Below the pieces are notes generated by a model, which worked only from the letters and a program-made list of their open reading frames with translations, was not told where the DNA came from and ran no database searches. Of a stretch of DNA of 37,041 nt, positions 1 through 7,625 are shown in pieces. The DNA comes from CAYJDG01 sp964368875 (lineage in GTDB: Bacteria > Pseudomonadota > Alphaproteobacteria > Micavibrionales > Micavibrionaceae). A program made the translations under genes and the position numbers. The first letter of the stretch is position 1; every line of letters begins with the position of its first letter. The DNA lies in the NCBI GenBank assembly GCA_964368875.1, contig CAYJDG010000020.1:1-37041 (forward strand), given 5' to 3'.

Positions 1-1014
1 GCAAAAATTTCTCCTTATAAGGTTGCCGGTAGCTTTGCCGGGTTCCTGCAGGTCGCAGGTATGGTTATGGAAGCCTTTAGCCCCGGCTCGGGCCGCGATC
101 TGATCGACCGCGCTGAAGTCATGATTAAAGAAAACCAAGCTAAGATCGATGCGGTGAAGTTGAATAAACCTGACAGCCAGATGTTTATGACGGCGTATCA
201 GGATGTGCAGCGCATGATTCAAAGCACGGTGATTGATGTTCCTGCGCTGTCGCGTCTGTATGGCAATAAACTAGGTGATACTCCAACTCAGAACGGTGCC
301 GGAGTCTCTGGCAGTACAGATGAGTTGCTGAGACGTGGTGCGTCTGCTGGGCGGGGTGAGGCTCCCGGCCTGCCTACGACGACAATTCCTCGCGCTGACG
401 GCAGTGCGTATGACGTTCCGGCTTCTGGCGCAGCTGCTACGCCGCGTCGGAATTCGGGCGCGGCCTACGATGTGCCACCTGCGGCAAACATGACGCCTGC
501 TCAAATTGAAAAGATGGTGACCGATAAGCTGAAATCCATCCAGGGCAACGTCAAATTGACTGATGCGAAGATTCAGGAAATCGCAAAAGGGTATGTTGCA
601 TCAAACGCAGATGCAAACCCCGCGCTCAATGCCGCTGAAGCAGCTAAATTCAAGAAGGTGATTGAGGCCCTTGATCAGCCATCGAGAGATGCGATCAACA
701 AGGTTCTCGGTGTGCCATCTGCAGAAGCCGTAGCAAGACCTGCTGCAGCACCTGTGACGACTACTGGCTCGCTTTCAGCCAAAGGTCTGGAGCAAGCTCT
801 GGCGCAAATCCAAGGTTTGAGCCCGGCTCAGGCTGTTGCGCTGCGCGTTGAAGCCATCGCGGCAGATACTGCCGCAGGTAAAAACGACAAGCTGCTGGAT
901 ACGCGTACTGAAATTGAGAGACTACACAACAGCATCGCTTACAAATCGCTGTCGCCCGATCTCCGCAAGGCGGTCGATGCCAATCTCAAGTTGCCGGAAC
1001 CGGCGCCGCAGTAA
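1..1014 (+). CDS. Ala/Pro-rich protein of unknown function, 5' end outside the window
   Basis: I do not recognise the family. The reading frame is open from base 1, and the 20 codons before the ATG at 61 read as plausible protein (KVAGSFAGFLQVAG), so the true start lies to the left and ATG61 is probably internal. Counting from ATG61, residues 1-70 are mixed helical. Residues 75-145 are a low-complexity Gly/Ala/Pro/Thr linker with two copies of AYDVP (tyrosines 117 and 136). Residues 145-317 look helical, with two similar helix-rich stretches (MTPAQIEKMVTDKL and GLEQALAQIQGLSPAQA). There are no cysteines and no obvious catalytic motif. It ends 16 bp before a strong hairpin terminator shared with the convergent purH. 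Reality as a gene is well supported by the long open frame and terminator; function is unknown. Confidence 0.75.
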   Translation, partial: AKISPYKVAGSFAGFLQVAGMVMEAFSPGSGRDLIDRAEVMIKENQAKIDAVKLNKPDSQMFMTAYQDVQRMIQSTVIDVPALSRLYGNKLGDTPTQNGAGVSGSTDELLRRGASAGRGEAPGLPTTTIPRADGSAYDVPASGAAATPRRNSGAAYDVPPAANMTPAQIEKMVTDKLKSIQGNVKLTDAKIQEIAKGYVASNADANPALNAAEAAKFKKVIEALDQPSRDAINKVLGVPSAEAVARPAAAPVTTTGSLSAKGLEQALAQIQGLSPAQAVALRVEAIAADTAAGKNDKLLDTRTEIERLHNSIAYKSLSPDLRKAVDANLKLPEPAPQ

Positions 1015-1030
1015 AATTCTGAAATTTAGA

Positions 1031-1057
1031 AAAGGCCCTCAAATGAGGGCCTTTTTT
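1031..1057. terminator. Bidirectional rho-independent terminator
   Basis: A 10-bp perfect stem (AAAGGCCCTC / GAGGGCCTTT) closes a 4-base loop (AAAT), with a T run on the plus strand and an A run on the left side. It can end both the plus-strand gene that stops at 1014 and purH on the minus strand, whose stop codon overlaps the T run. Confidence 0.9.
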
Positions 1058-2642
1058 AATGCCTGAAGTGGCGCATCCCGGTCAGAACCATCGCCAGGCC
1101 ACGTTCGTCGGCTGCAGCGATGACGTCCTTATCCTTGATCGAGCCACCCGGCTGGATGACGGCGCTTGCGCCTGCATCGGCAGCGGCCACTAAGCCATCA
1201 GGGAAGGGGAAGAACGCATCAGAGGCTACGACAGACCCTTTGATCGGTGTTCCAGCTTCACCAGCTTTCCATGCAGCGATGCGGGTCGAGTCGATCCGGC
1301 TCATCTGACCAGCGCCGATGCCGACAGTTTGAAGGTCTTTGGCGAAAATGATCGCATTCGATTTCACATGTTTACAGACGCGGAAGGCGAAGAGCAGGTC
1401 TTTAAGTTCCTGCGCTGTCGGTTCACGCTTGGTCACGACTTTTAATTGACTCTCATCAATATGGCCAGTATCGGCAGTCTGCAGGAGCCAGCCGCCAGAG
1501 AGCGAACGCACCGTCATGCGTGGATCTTGCGGACGCGGCAAGGAGCCTGTTGCCAGCACGCGAACATTCGGCTTGCTGGCCAGAAGTTTCAAGGCACCTT
1601 CCGAGATTTCAGGGGCGATGATGACTTCACTGAAAATTTTGATGATCTCGGCCGCGGTTGCCTCGTCTAGCGGGCGGTTGAGCGCGATGATCCCGCCAAA
1701 GGCGCTGGTTGGATCGCAGGTGAGGGCGCGTTTATAGGCCTCGATCATGTCCGCCCCACTGGCAACACCACACGGATTTGCGTGCTTGATGATCGCAACG
1801 GTTGGTTCGGCAAACTCGGAGACCAGTTCGAACGCGGCGTCAGTATCGTTGAGATTATTATACGAGAGTTCTTTGCCCTGTAATTTTTGCGCCGTCACGA
1901 CGCCTGGGCGGTTTGAGCCGTCACTATAAACGGCGGCCAGTTGGTGCGGGTTTTCACCGTAGCGCAACTTGTCGACGCAGGTGGCCGAAAGAGTTAGGGT
2001 CTGCGGGAACGTGTCATCTTCCTGCCGTGCAAACCAGCCGGAAATAGCTGAGTCATAGGAAGCTGTTGCAGCATAGGCCTTACCGGCGAGCGTCCGGCGC
2101 TCTGCAAGCGTAGTGCCGCCTGCGGTCAAGGCTCCGGCGATGACGCTGTAATCTTTAGGATCAGTCACGACTGCAACGAAGGCATGATTTTTAGCAGCGG
2201 CGCGAATAAGCGCCGGGCCGCCAATGTCGATGTTCTCAATACATGTTTCGGTGTCCGCACCTTTGGCGACAGTTTCGCGGAACGGGTAGAGGTTGACGAT
2301 CAACAGATCGATCCCTTCGATGCCGTGTGCTTTCATGGCATCGCGGTGCTCGGGATCATCCCGGCGGCCAAGCAGGCCCCCATGTATTTTCGGGTGAAGT
2401 GTTTTGACGCGGCCATCCATAATTTCCGGGAAGCCGGTATGGTCTGAAACATCAGTGATCGGCAGGCCCGCATCACGGAGAGTTTTGGCAGTGCCTCCCG
2501 TGGAGAGCAATTTAACGCCCGCGGCGTTCAGAGCTGTTGCCAGCTCCAGCAACCCGGTTTTATCCGAGACCGAAATCAGGGCGGTTCTGAGAGGAACCTG
2601 ATCTGGGGCAGGTTCAGTGCGGGCTTTGGCGGCTATGGACAT
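1056..2642 (-). CDS. purH: Bifunctional AICAR transformylase / IMP cyclohydrolase PurH
   Basis: Catalyses the last two steps of de novo purine synthesis: formylation of AICAR with 10-formyl-THF, then cyclisation to IMP, in the cytosol. The 528-residue length matches the family (about 529 in E. coli). The N-terminal MGS-like cyclohydrolase domain shows LLSTGGTAKTLRDAG and GRVKTLHPKIHGGLLGRR. The transformylase domain shows LRYGENPHQ, the Lys-His pair in KHANPCGVASG, and the C-terminal SDAFFPFPDG and GMRHFRH. The ATG at 2642 has GGAGAG seven bases upstream. It lies 67 bp downstream of cheR on the same strand and ends in the bidirectional terminator. It is not functionally related to the signalling genes upstream and may have its own promoter. 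Confidence 0.97.
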   Translation of the reverse strand: MSIAAKARTEPAPDQVPLRTALISVSDKTGLLELATALNAAGVKLLSTGGTAKTLRDAGLPITDVSDHTGFPEIMDGRVKTLHPKIHGGLLGRRDDPEHRDAMKAHGIEGIDLLIVNLYPFRETVAKGADTETCIENIDIGGPALIRAAAKNHAFVAVVTDPKDYSVIAGALTAGGTTLAERRTLAGKAYAATASYDSAISGWFARQEDDTFPQTLTLSATCVDKLRYGENPHQLAAVYSDGSNRPGVVTAQKLQGKELSYNNLNDTDAAFELVSEFAEPTVAIIKHANPCGVASGADMIEAYKRALTCDPTSAFGGIIALNRPLDEATAAEIIKIFSEVIIAPEISEGALKLLASKPNVRVLATGSLPRPQDPRMTVRSLSGGWLLQTADTGHIDESQLKVVTKREPTAQELKDLLFAFRVCKHVKSNAIIFAKDLQTVGIGAGQMSRIDSTRIAAWKAGEAGTPIKGSVVASDAFFPFPDGLVAAADAGASAVIQPGGSIKDKDVIAAADERGLAMVLTGMRHFRH

Positions 2643-2709
2643 AAATAACTCTCCGGGCGTGATGACAGGGCTTAGTCATACGACCTGAGAAGCTGTATTT
2701 CAATGGTTT

Positions 2710-3564
2710 TTAGCCGTGTTTGGCTGTGGGGGAAGTCAGGCTGGCACCATGGGAGCCGGGAGCGGCGAAGATGCCGCTTTTATCGGTAGCGGGAGCCAGT
2801 TTGTCAGTCAGGCCAACCGAGGTTTCGCCCCGGCCCAGCACGACCAGTCCATCTTTTTCAAGACGTCCGGCGATATCTCCGAGCACGCGGCCTTTGGTTT
2901 CATCGTCAAAATAACCGAGAACGTTCCGGCAGAATATCAGGTCGAACGGCCCCAGATGATCCATGCGGTCCAGCAGATTGAAATAGGAAAATTTAACCAT
3001 GCTGCGGATTTCGTCGCGCAGGCGCCACTTCTCATTGATCTGTTCAAAGAATTTCACAAGATAGGCAACCGGAACGCCACGCTGAATTTCGAACTGGGTG
3101 TAAATTCCGCGCTTAGCCTGTTCAAGAATATTTTCCGAGATATCAGTCGCGACAATTTCAATTTTCCAGCCCTTGAGCATGGCTTCGTTGTCTTTCAGGA
3201 TCATGGCAAGCGAATACGGCTCTTGGCCGCTTGCCGCAGCGGTAGACCAGATGCGCAGCGTCTTTTTGTTACCGCGTTGCTTTATCAGGATTGGCAGAAT
3301 GGTCTGCTCGAAGTTGACGAAAGGCGTTGTGTCACGGAAGAAAGATGTTTCCGTTGTCGTCATTGCTTCGACGATATCACCGATCAGGTCGTTGTCGGGT
3401 AAAGCGCGTAATTGCAGGGTCATCAGTTCGATCGATGGAAAATTCCATTTTTTCGCAACCGGAGTAAGACGCGAGTCGAGCAGGTAAGATTTATCCGAGG
3501 TGATAACCAACCCAGATTTTTCGAACAACAGTCCTTTGTAGAGTTCGAAATCAGCGACTTTCAT
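2710..3564 (-). CDS. cheR: CheR-type protein-glutamate O-methyltransferase
   Basis: A SAM-dependent methyltransferase of the CheR family, which methylates glutamates of chemoreceptors. The frame could extend to 3636, but MKVADFELYKGLLFEKSGL at 3564 is the normal CheR beginning, giving 284 residues. The start overlaps the end of cheY by 14 bp, suggesting translational coupling. Visible signatures are the helical N-terminal domain, TTETSFFRDTTPF, the SAM motif WSTAAASGQEPYSLAMIL (usually WSAGCSTGEEPYSL) and DLIFCRNVLGYFDDETK. No chemoreceptor, CheB or CheW gene is visible in the window, so its substrate cannot be named. It is the last gene of the cheA-cheY-cheR unit. Confidence 0.93.
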   Translation of the reverse strand: MKVADFELYKGLLFEKSGLVITSDKSYLLDSRLTPVAKKWNFPSIELMTLQLRALPDNDLIGDIVEAMTTTETSFFRDTTPFVNFEQTILPILIKQRGNKKTLRIWSTAAASGQEPYSLAMILKDNEAMLKGWKIEIVATDISENILEQAKRGIYTQFEIQRGVPVAYLVKFFEQINEKWRLRDEIRSMVKFSYFNLLDRMDHLGPFDLIFCRNVLGYFDDETKGRVLGDIAGRLEKDGLVVLGRGETSVGLTDKLAPATDKSGIFAAPGSHGASLTSPTAKHG

Positions 3565-3952
3565 AGATGTTATTTGCCTCTTCGTCGTCAAGGACACCGA
3601 TCTGCACGAGCTTGGCGCGCACAATATCGCTATCAAAAGGTTTCATGATGTATTCGTTGGCCCCAGCCATCAACGCGCGCTGGATATGAGCGAGATCGTT
3701 TTCGGTGGTGCAGAAAATCACCAAAGGTTTGGACCCGCCCGGCAGGGCGCGCAACTTCTCGAGAAATTCAATCCCGCTCATGATCGGCATATTCCAGTCG
3801 AGGAGCATAAAATCGGGCATCTTGCTCATGCAGAGATCATAAGCTTTCTGACCGTCCTGTGCCTCATCGCACGAGAAGTCGAGGCTCTCAATAATGCGCC
3901 TTGCAACTTTACGGACCACGCGGCTGTCATCGACAATCAGACAGGATTTCAT
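3551..3952 (-). CDS. CheY-like single-domain response regulator
   Basis: A 133-residue receiver domain with no output domain. It shows the acidic pair D8-D9, the phospho-acceptor D52 in LLDWNMP, T82/T83 in FCTTEND and the lysine K104 in YIMKPFD. Its start overlaps the cheA stop by 4 bp (ATGA), and its end overlaps the cheR start. It is the likely phosphate acceptor from the short CheA next door. Whether it acts at the flagellar motor like CheY, or as a CpdR/DivK-type cell-cycle regulator, cannot be told from sequence. Its position next to chpT keeps the second option open. Confidence 0.93.
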   Translation of the reverse strand: MKSCLIVDDSRVVRKVARRIIESLDFSCDEAQDGQKAYDLCMSKMPDFMLLDWNMPIMSGIEFLEKLRALPGGSKPLVIFCTTENDLAHIQRALMAGANEYIMKPFDSDIVRAKLVQIGVLDDEEANNIYESR

Positions 3953-4980
3953 GATTTCACCTGTGCCGCGGCGGCTGGAGTGAGAGGGATTTTAATATTG
4001 AACGTCGAGCCTTGGCCCGATACTGAGTGTAATTCAATCGAGCCACCGAGTTCTTCAATGTTGGTGCGCACTATATCCATGCCAACACCGCGTCCTGAAT
4101 AAGCATTGACGGATGTCGCGGTCGAAAATCCGGCGTAGAAAATATATTGCTGAATATCCTTTTGCGACATAGCGGCCAGTTGGGCAGGGGTCGCGAGACC
4201 TTTTTCAAGAATCTTTTCTTTGACGCGCTCGAGATCTACACCCCGGCCATCATCGGCAATTTCCATGATGATGTGGGTGCCATGGTTGGCAGCATGAACG
4301 CGGATGGTACCGGTTTCAGGCTTGCCGGCCTTAAGGCGCTCGGCCGGCCGCTCGATACCGTGATCACCTGAATTCCGGATCATGTGCGTGAGTGGGGCTT
4401 TGATTAGGTCGAGGACATGGGTATCGAGATGGGTATCTTCACCTGTCATAACCAGATCAATTTTCTTATTCAGTTCAGTGCTCAAGTTGCGCACGATATA
4501 GGGCAAACGTGCCCAGGCCCGGCTGATCGGTTGCAGACCAGACTCCGCAGCAGGAGAAGTGTAGATAAAATGCAGAGACGGCAGATCGCTTGGTTGCGGT
4601 TCATGTCCGGCACAGGCTGCATCAAGACGCGTCAGGAGATCGTCGTCGCTGCCCTCAGGCTCGCTTGCGTGTGTGCCTATGTACGAGAGTAAAACGCGCA
4701 TACGGTCGATGGCTTCGAGAATAAGCCCCACGCGTGCGGGGGTGATGGCAAGGTCATCATCACGAAAACACCCGACGATCGACTCGGTGTGATGAGAAAT
4801 TTTTTGCAGACGGATAAAATTGACGAAGCCGCAATTACCCTTGATCGTGTGGAGGTGTCGGAATACAGCCGAGAGCAGTTCCGCGTCAGCAGGGCTTTGC
4901 GCGAGCGCCAGCAGATCGCTGTCAAGCTGATGTAGACCTTCGGCGGTCTCATTCAGGAAATCAGGAATCAGGTCATCCAT
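3949..4980 (-). CDS. Short CheA-like histidine kinase (Hpt plus ATPase, no CheW-like domain)
   Basis: The frame runs to 5106, but MDDLIPDFLNETAEGLHQLD at 4980 is the typical CheA beginning, giving 343 residues. An Hpt domain (about 1-110) carries the phospho-histidine H44 in RHLHTIKGNCGF. A short dimerisation-like stretch (PISRAWARLPYIVRNLSTEL) follows. The HATPase domain has the N box HMIRNSGDHGIE, the G1 box DDGRGVD and the G2 box GRGVGMDIV. It stops after the ATPase (FNIKIPL), so the P2 docking domain and the C-terminal CheW-like domain of ordinary CheA (about 650 residues) are absent. It therefore probably does not join a normal receptor-CheW array. It overlaps cheY by 4 bp and lies 177 bp downstream of chpT. 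No strong Shine-Dalgarno is seen at either candidate start. Confidence 0.88.
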   Translation of the reverse strand: MDDLIPDFLNETAEGLHQLDSDLLALAQSPADAELLSAVFRHLHTIKGNCGFVNFIRLQKISHHTESIVGCFRDDDLAITPARVGLILEAIDRMRVLLSYIGTHASEPEGSDDDLLTRLDAACAGHEPQPSDLPSLHFIYTSPAAESGLQPISRAWARLPYIVRNLSTELNKKIDLVMTGEDTHLDTHVLDLIKAPLTHMIRNSGDHGIERPAERLKAGKPETGTIRVHAANHGTHIIMEIADDGRGVDLERVKEKILEKGLATPAQLAAMSQKDIQQYIFYAGFSTATSVNAYSGRGVGMDIVRTNIEELGGSIELHSVSGQGSTFNIKIPLTPAAAAQVKS

Positions 4981-5052
4981 CGGTTTCTGCCGCAGCGGTG
5001 GAACGTCACACAGTGGACTGAAATACGGATGATTTCTCATGCATTTCAGCGT

Positions 5053-5081
5053 GTTATAACAGAGTGCCTGAAACGGGTTAA
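5053..5081 (-). promoter_or_regulatory. Possible promoter of the cheA-cheY-cheR unit
   Basis: In the 177 bp between chpT and cheA the minus strand reads TTAACC (5081-5076), a 17-base spacer, then TATAAC (5058-5053). The -10 is close to consensus. TTAACC resembles a CtrA half-site in a -35 position, as seen at CtrA-activated promoters in Caulobacter. This is a single half-site found by eye, so it is weak support. Confidence 0.25.
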
Positions 5082-5157
5082 TTGATGGTGAACACCCGGG
5101 CAGCAAACCCGCAGAAATCCTTGGTTCATACAGGTTTTTTGCAGATTTTTAGGAAAA

Positions 5158-5844
5158 TCAGAGCTGACGCACGGACCAGACGGCCTTACCCTGCGCCGCG
5201 TCAGCAAGAGTGATTTTATAGCCATAAGTTTCGGCAATCAGGCCCATGGCATAAGGATGCACCAGCCGGGGATCCAGAGTCTCGGCATCAACCGTGCGCT
5301 CAAGGGCGGCGACGACATTTTCACGGACCGTGGCATCCAGACCTTCGGCCTTAATGATTGTCTCGGCACCTTTGCCAGGATCGACAAAGACCGTGCCGCC
5401 TTTGGGCAGGCATTCCTGCGCCAAAATCAGCGCGCCCATCAGGACTTTGCAGAAGCCCTTGGCCTTGGCATCAATCCCCAGCGGCCCGAACGGGTCCCAG
5501 CTCTGGCGGACTTTACCATCGGCGCGGATCAAGGAGCCAAAGGCTTTCTGAATGTCTTCGGGCTTGATATTGCCATCACGTCCACCGGCACCGTAAACGA
5601 TACGGAAGACCTGCAGGCGGGCGGCAGCGGATTGCGCGCTGTGGGAAATCAGTTCGGTCGCCTGCGCGATGCTGTCTTTATCATCGCCCGCATCTTCCAT
5701 AAATTCGATGCCATTGTTCACGGCACCGACTGGGCTGACGAGGTCATGACAGATGCGCGAGGACAGAAGCTCAAGCAATGTTGTCAGATAAACAGTTTCG
5801 CTGGAGACATCCGGGGCAGATGAGGCGGCTGGGGTGGCGGTCAT
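5158..5844 (-). CDS. chpT: Histidine phosphotransferase ChpT
   Basis: ChpT relays phosphate from the hybrid kinase CckA to CtrA and CpdR in alphaproteobacteria. The 228-residue protein shows the family signature SRICHDLVSPVGAVNNGIEF, with the phospho-histidine at H33 in a long helix, followed by a helical hairpin (AQATELISHSAQSAAARLQVF) and a degenerate ATPase-like domain without nucleotide-binding boxes. Its start has TAGGAGCC eight to nine bases upstream, and that element overlaps the galU stop, so galU and chpT are probably co-transcribed. Its target ctrA lies about 21 kb away in the same window. CckA itself is not in the window. Confidence 0.93.
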   Translation of the reverse strand: MTATPAASSAPDVSSETVYLTTLLELLSSRICHDLVSPVGAVNNGIEFMEDAGDDKDSIAQATELISHSAQSAAARLQVFRIVYGAGGRDGNIKPEDIQKAFGSLIRADGKVRQSWDPFGPLGIDAKAKGFCKVLMGALILAQECLPKGGTVFVDPGKGAETIIKAEGLDATVRENVVAALERTVDAETLDPRLVHPYAMGLIAETYGYKITLADAAQGKAVWSVRQL

Positions 5845-5853
5845 GGGTGGCTC

Positions 5854-6744
5854 CTATAGCGACGAAATAAATTTACGGACATCTTCGGCGATGTCGGGAT
5901 CTTGCAGGGCGTAGGCGATGTTCCCTTGAATAAAGCCCAGTTTGCTGCCGCAGTCAAACCGTTTCCCGGTGAAGCGGAACCCATGAAACGGCTGTTTCCC
6001 AAGCATTTTTGCCATAGCATCGGTCAGTTGAATTTCGCCCCCGGCCCCGGTTTCACGGTTAGAGAGAATATCGAAAATTTCAGGCTGCAGAATGTAACGC
6101 CCGATGATCGCAAGGCGTGATGGCGCGTCCTCAGGTTTCGGCTTTTCGACCAACCCTTTGATCTCAACCAGTTGCCCTGACGACGGGCCGATATCGAGAA
6201 TGCCGTATTTGGCCGTGTCCTCGGCTTTGACTTCTTCGACGGCGACAAGGTTGCCGCCGGTGGTCTTGTATTGTTCGATCATTTGGGCGAGGCAGCCTTG
6301 AGGCGACTGCACCACATCATCGGGGAGCAGAACGGCGAAAGGTTCGTTGCCAACCAATGCCCGCGCGCACCATACAGCATGACCAAGTCCGAGCGCCTGA
6401 GTTTGCAAAGCGGTTTGCAGGCTGCCATCGGGCAGGCTGCTGGCTTTGACCTTGTTGACGAAATCGGTTTTGTTACGCTTGCTTAAAATATCAATCAGTT
6501 GCGGGGCATCATCAAAGTGCTGAACGAGGATTTCTTTGCCATGATTGATGACCAGAATGAATTGTTCGATGCCCGCAGCGCGGGCTTCTTCGACCGCATG
6601 CTGAATGAGTGGGCGGTCGAGCAGGGTCAGCATTTCCTTCGGCAGAACTTTGGTTGCTGGGAGGAAACGGGTGCCCAGACCGGCAACCGGGAATACAGCT
6701 TTGCGGACTGGTCTGTTCTTTAAAGACATAACATTTTGTCGCAT
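5854..6744 (-). CDS. galU: UTP-glucose-1-phosphate uridylyltransferase GalU
   Basis: Makes UDP-glucose from UTP and glucose-1-phosphate for envelope polysaccharides. The 296-residue protein has the nucleotidyltransferase signature FPVAGLGTRFLPATKVLPKEM near the N-terminus, LLPDDVV, GLVEKPKPEDAPS, GRYIL, GAGGEIQLTDAM and FDCGSKLGF, all typical of GalU. The start may be ATG 6744 or ATG 6729 (MSLKNRPVRK); neither has a clear Shine-Dalgarno. It lies 30 bp downstream of mipZ and 9 bp upstream of chpT on the same strand. Confidence 0.95.
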   Translation of the reverse strand: MRQNVMSLKNRPVRKAVFPVAGLGTRFLPATKVLPKEMLTLLDRPLIQHAVEEARAAGIEQFILVINHGKEILVQHFDDAPQLIDILSKRNKTDFVNKVKASSLPDGSLQTALQTQALGLGHAVWCARALVGNEPFAVLLPDDVVQSPQGCLAQMIEQYKTTGGNLVAVEEVKAEDTAKYGILDIGPSSGQLVEIKGLVEKPKPEDAPSRLAIIGRYILQPEIFDILSNRETGAGGEIQLTDAMAKMLGKQPFHGFRFTGKRFDCGSKLGFIQGNIAYALQDPDIAEDVRKFISSL

Positions 6745-6774
6745 GGGAATCGGGGATTGTCCAGAGAGGGCAAG

Positions 6775-7530
6775 CTATTTACCCGGCGCGAACGGATATC
6801 CTTTGAGCTTTTCCGGAGCAATGGCACGCAGAAGCTGGCGGACTTCCTGACGGGCAGCAAGCGTTAACAAAGTGATTGGCAGATCACTGGTTTCCTTGAG
6901 ATCGAGCAGGGTCAGGCCGCGCGGAAATAATTCACTGAAGACATCGCGCTCAGTAAAACCGGCAATCATCTTTACACCGCGCATATGTGTCTGCAGTCCT
7001 GAACTTTGCTCAGATGTCAGGCGGTTGTGCAGAATGATCCAGTTGGTTGCATGATGGAGAACGCGCAATTCACTCACCCGGTGTGCCGTATCGATCAGGC
7101 TGCTGAAGTTCGTGGTTACGACCGTGATTAAAGTATCACTGTAAGTTTCAGCCAGATGTGCAAAGAAATCATCAGACGTGGGTGTATCGATAACGATGAA
7201 CTCGAAATCATTCTGAAGATTTTCAACCGCCATACGCAGAAAATCTTTGCCGTCTTTTTGCTGATCTTTCAACGCGATGATGTTGTCTTTTTCAATCTCG
7301 AGATGAGCGGGTGACGGTAAATCCGGACACTGCGTTTCGGTATAATCGAAACGGTTCGACATGTACTGGCTTAACGTGCCTTTTTCAGCATCAAGATCAA
7401 TGGACGCCACGCGATAACCAAGACGGACCAATCCGACTGCCACGTGCATGGCAGCAGTCGATTTACCGGAGCCGCCGCCTGAATTTTTGTGGGCGCTACC
7501 GAAAACAATAATATGGGCAGGTGCGGTCAT
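6775..7530 (-). CDS. mipZ: MipZ-like ParA-family ATPase with altered P-loop
   Basis: MipZ forms a polar gradient that inhibits FtsZ assembly and places the division plane in alphaproteobacteria lacking MinCD. The 251-residue protein has the MipZ/ParA layout: beta strand IIVFGSA, P-loop GGGSGKST at 18-25, VASIDLDAEKGTLSQYMSNR (compare the MipZ segment with IDLD and a following Arg/Asn-rich stretch), and Walker B FIVIDTPTSDDFFAHLAETYSDTLITVV. The usual deviant Walker A lysine (KGGxGKS/T) is not in its normal place. The loop is longer, HKNSGGGSGKST, with a lysine at 15. It is the first gene of the minus-strand cluster and diverges from the aminopeptidase. Confidence 0.87.
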   Translation of the reverse strand: MTAPAHIIVFGSAHKNSGGGSGKSTAAMHVAVGLVRLGYRVASIDLDAEKGTLSQYMSNRFDYTETQCPDLPSPAHLEIEKDNIIALKDQQKDGKDFLRMAVENLQNDFEFIVIDTPTSDDFFAHLAETYSDTLITVVTTNFSSLIDTAHRVSELRVLHHATNWIILHNRLTSEQSSGLQTHMRGVKMIAGFTERDVFSELFPRGLTLLDLKETSDLPITLLTLAARQEVRQLLRAIAPEKLKGYPFAPGK

Positions 7531-7625
7531 TGAAGGCAGAGGGGCGGGGGCGGGCGGAATTACTTAAACTCCTAGTCTACCATAAAAACTCTCAAACTCT
7601 CATGGCAGTTATGCTAATAAGAAGT

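Noticed and set aside
409..477. AYDVP motifs as an EPIYA-type effector signature
   Set aside because: The flanking residues do not match EPIYA, and only two copies exist. Kept only as a YxxP observation.
2716..3402. 228-codon plus-strand open frame
   Set aside because: It lies fully opposite cheR, which has clear family motifs. The product shows no domain and has no ribosome site.
4981..5106. N-terminal extension of cheA
   Set aside because: The 42 extra residues (Cys/Pro-rich) are unlike any CheA. The family normally begins at the MDDL sequence at 4980.
7521..7625. N-terminal extension of the aminopeptidase
   Set aside because: It overlaps the mipZ start and encodes unrelated sequence. 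The family starts near the ATG at 7626.
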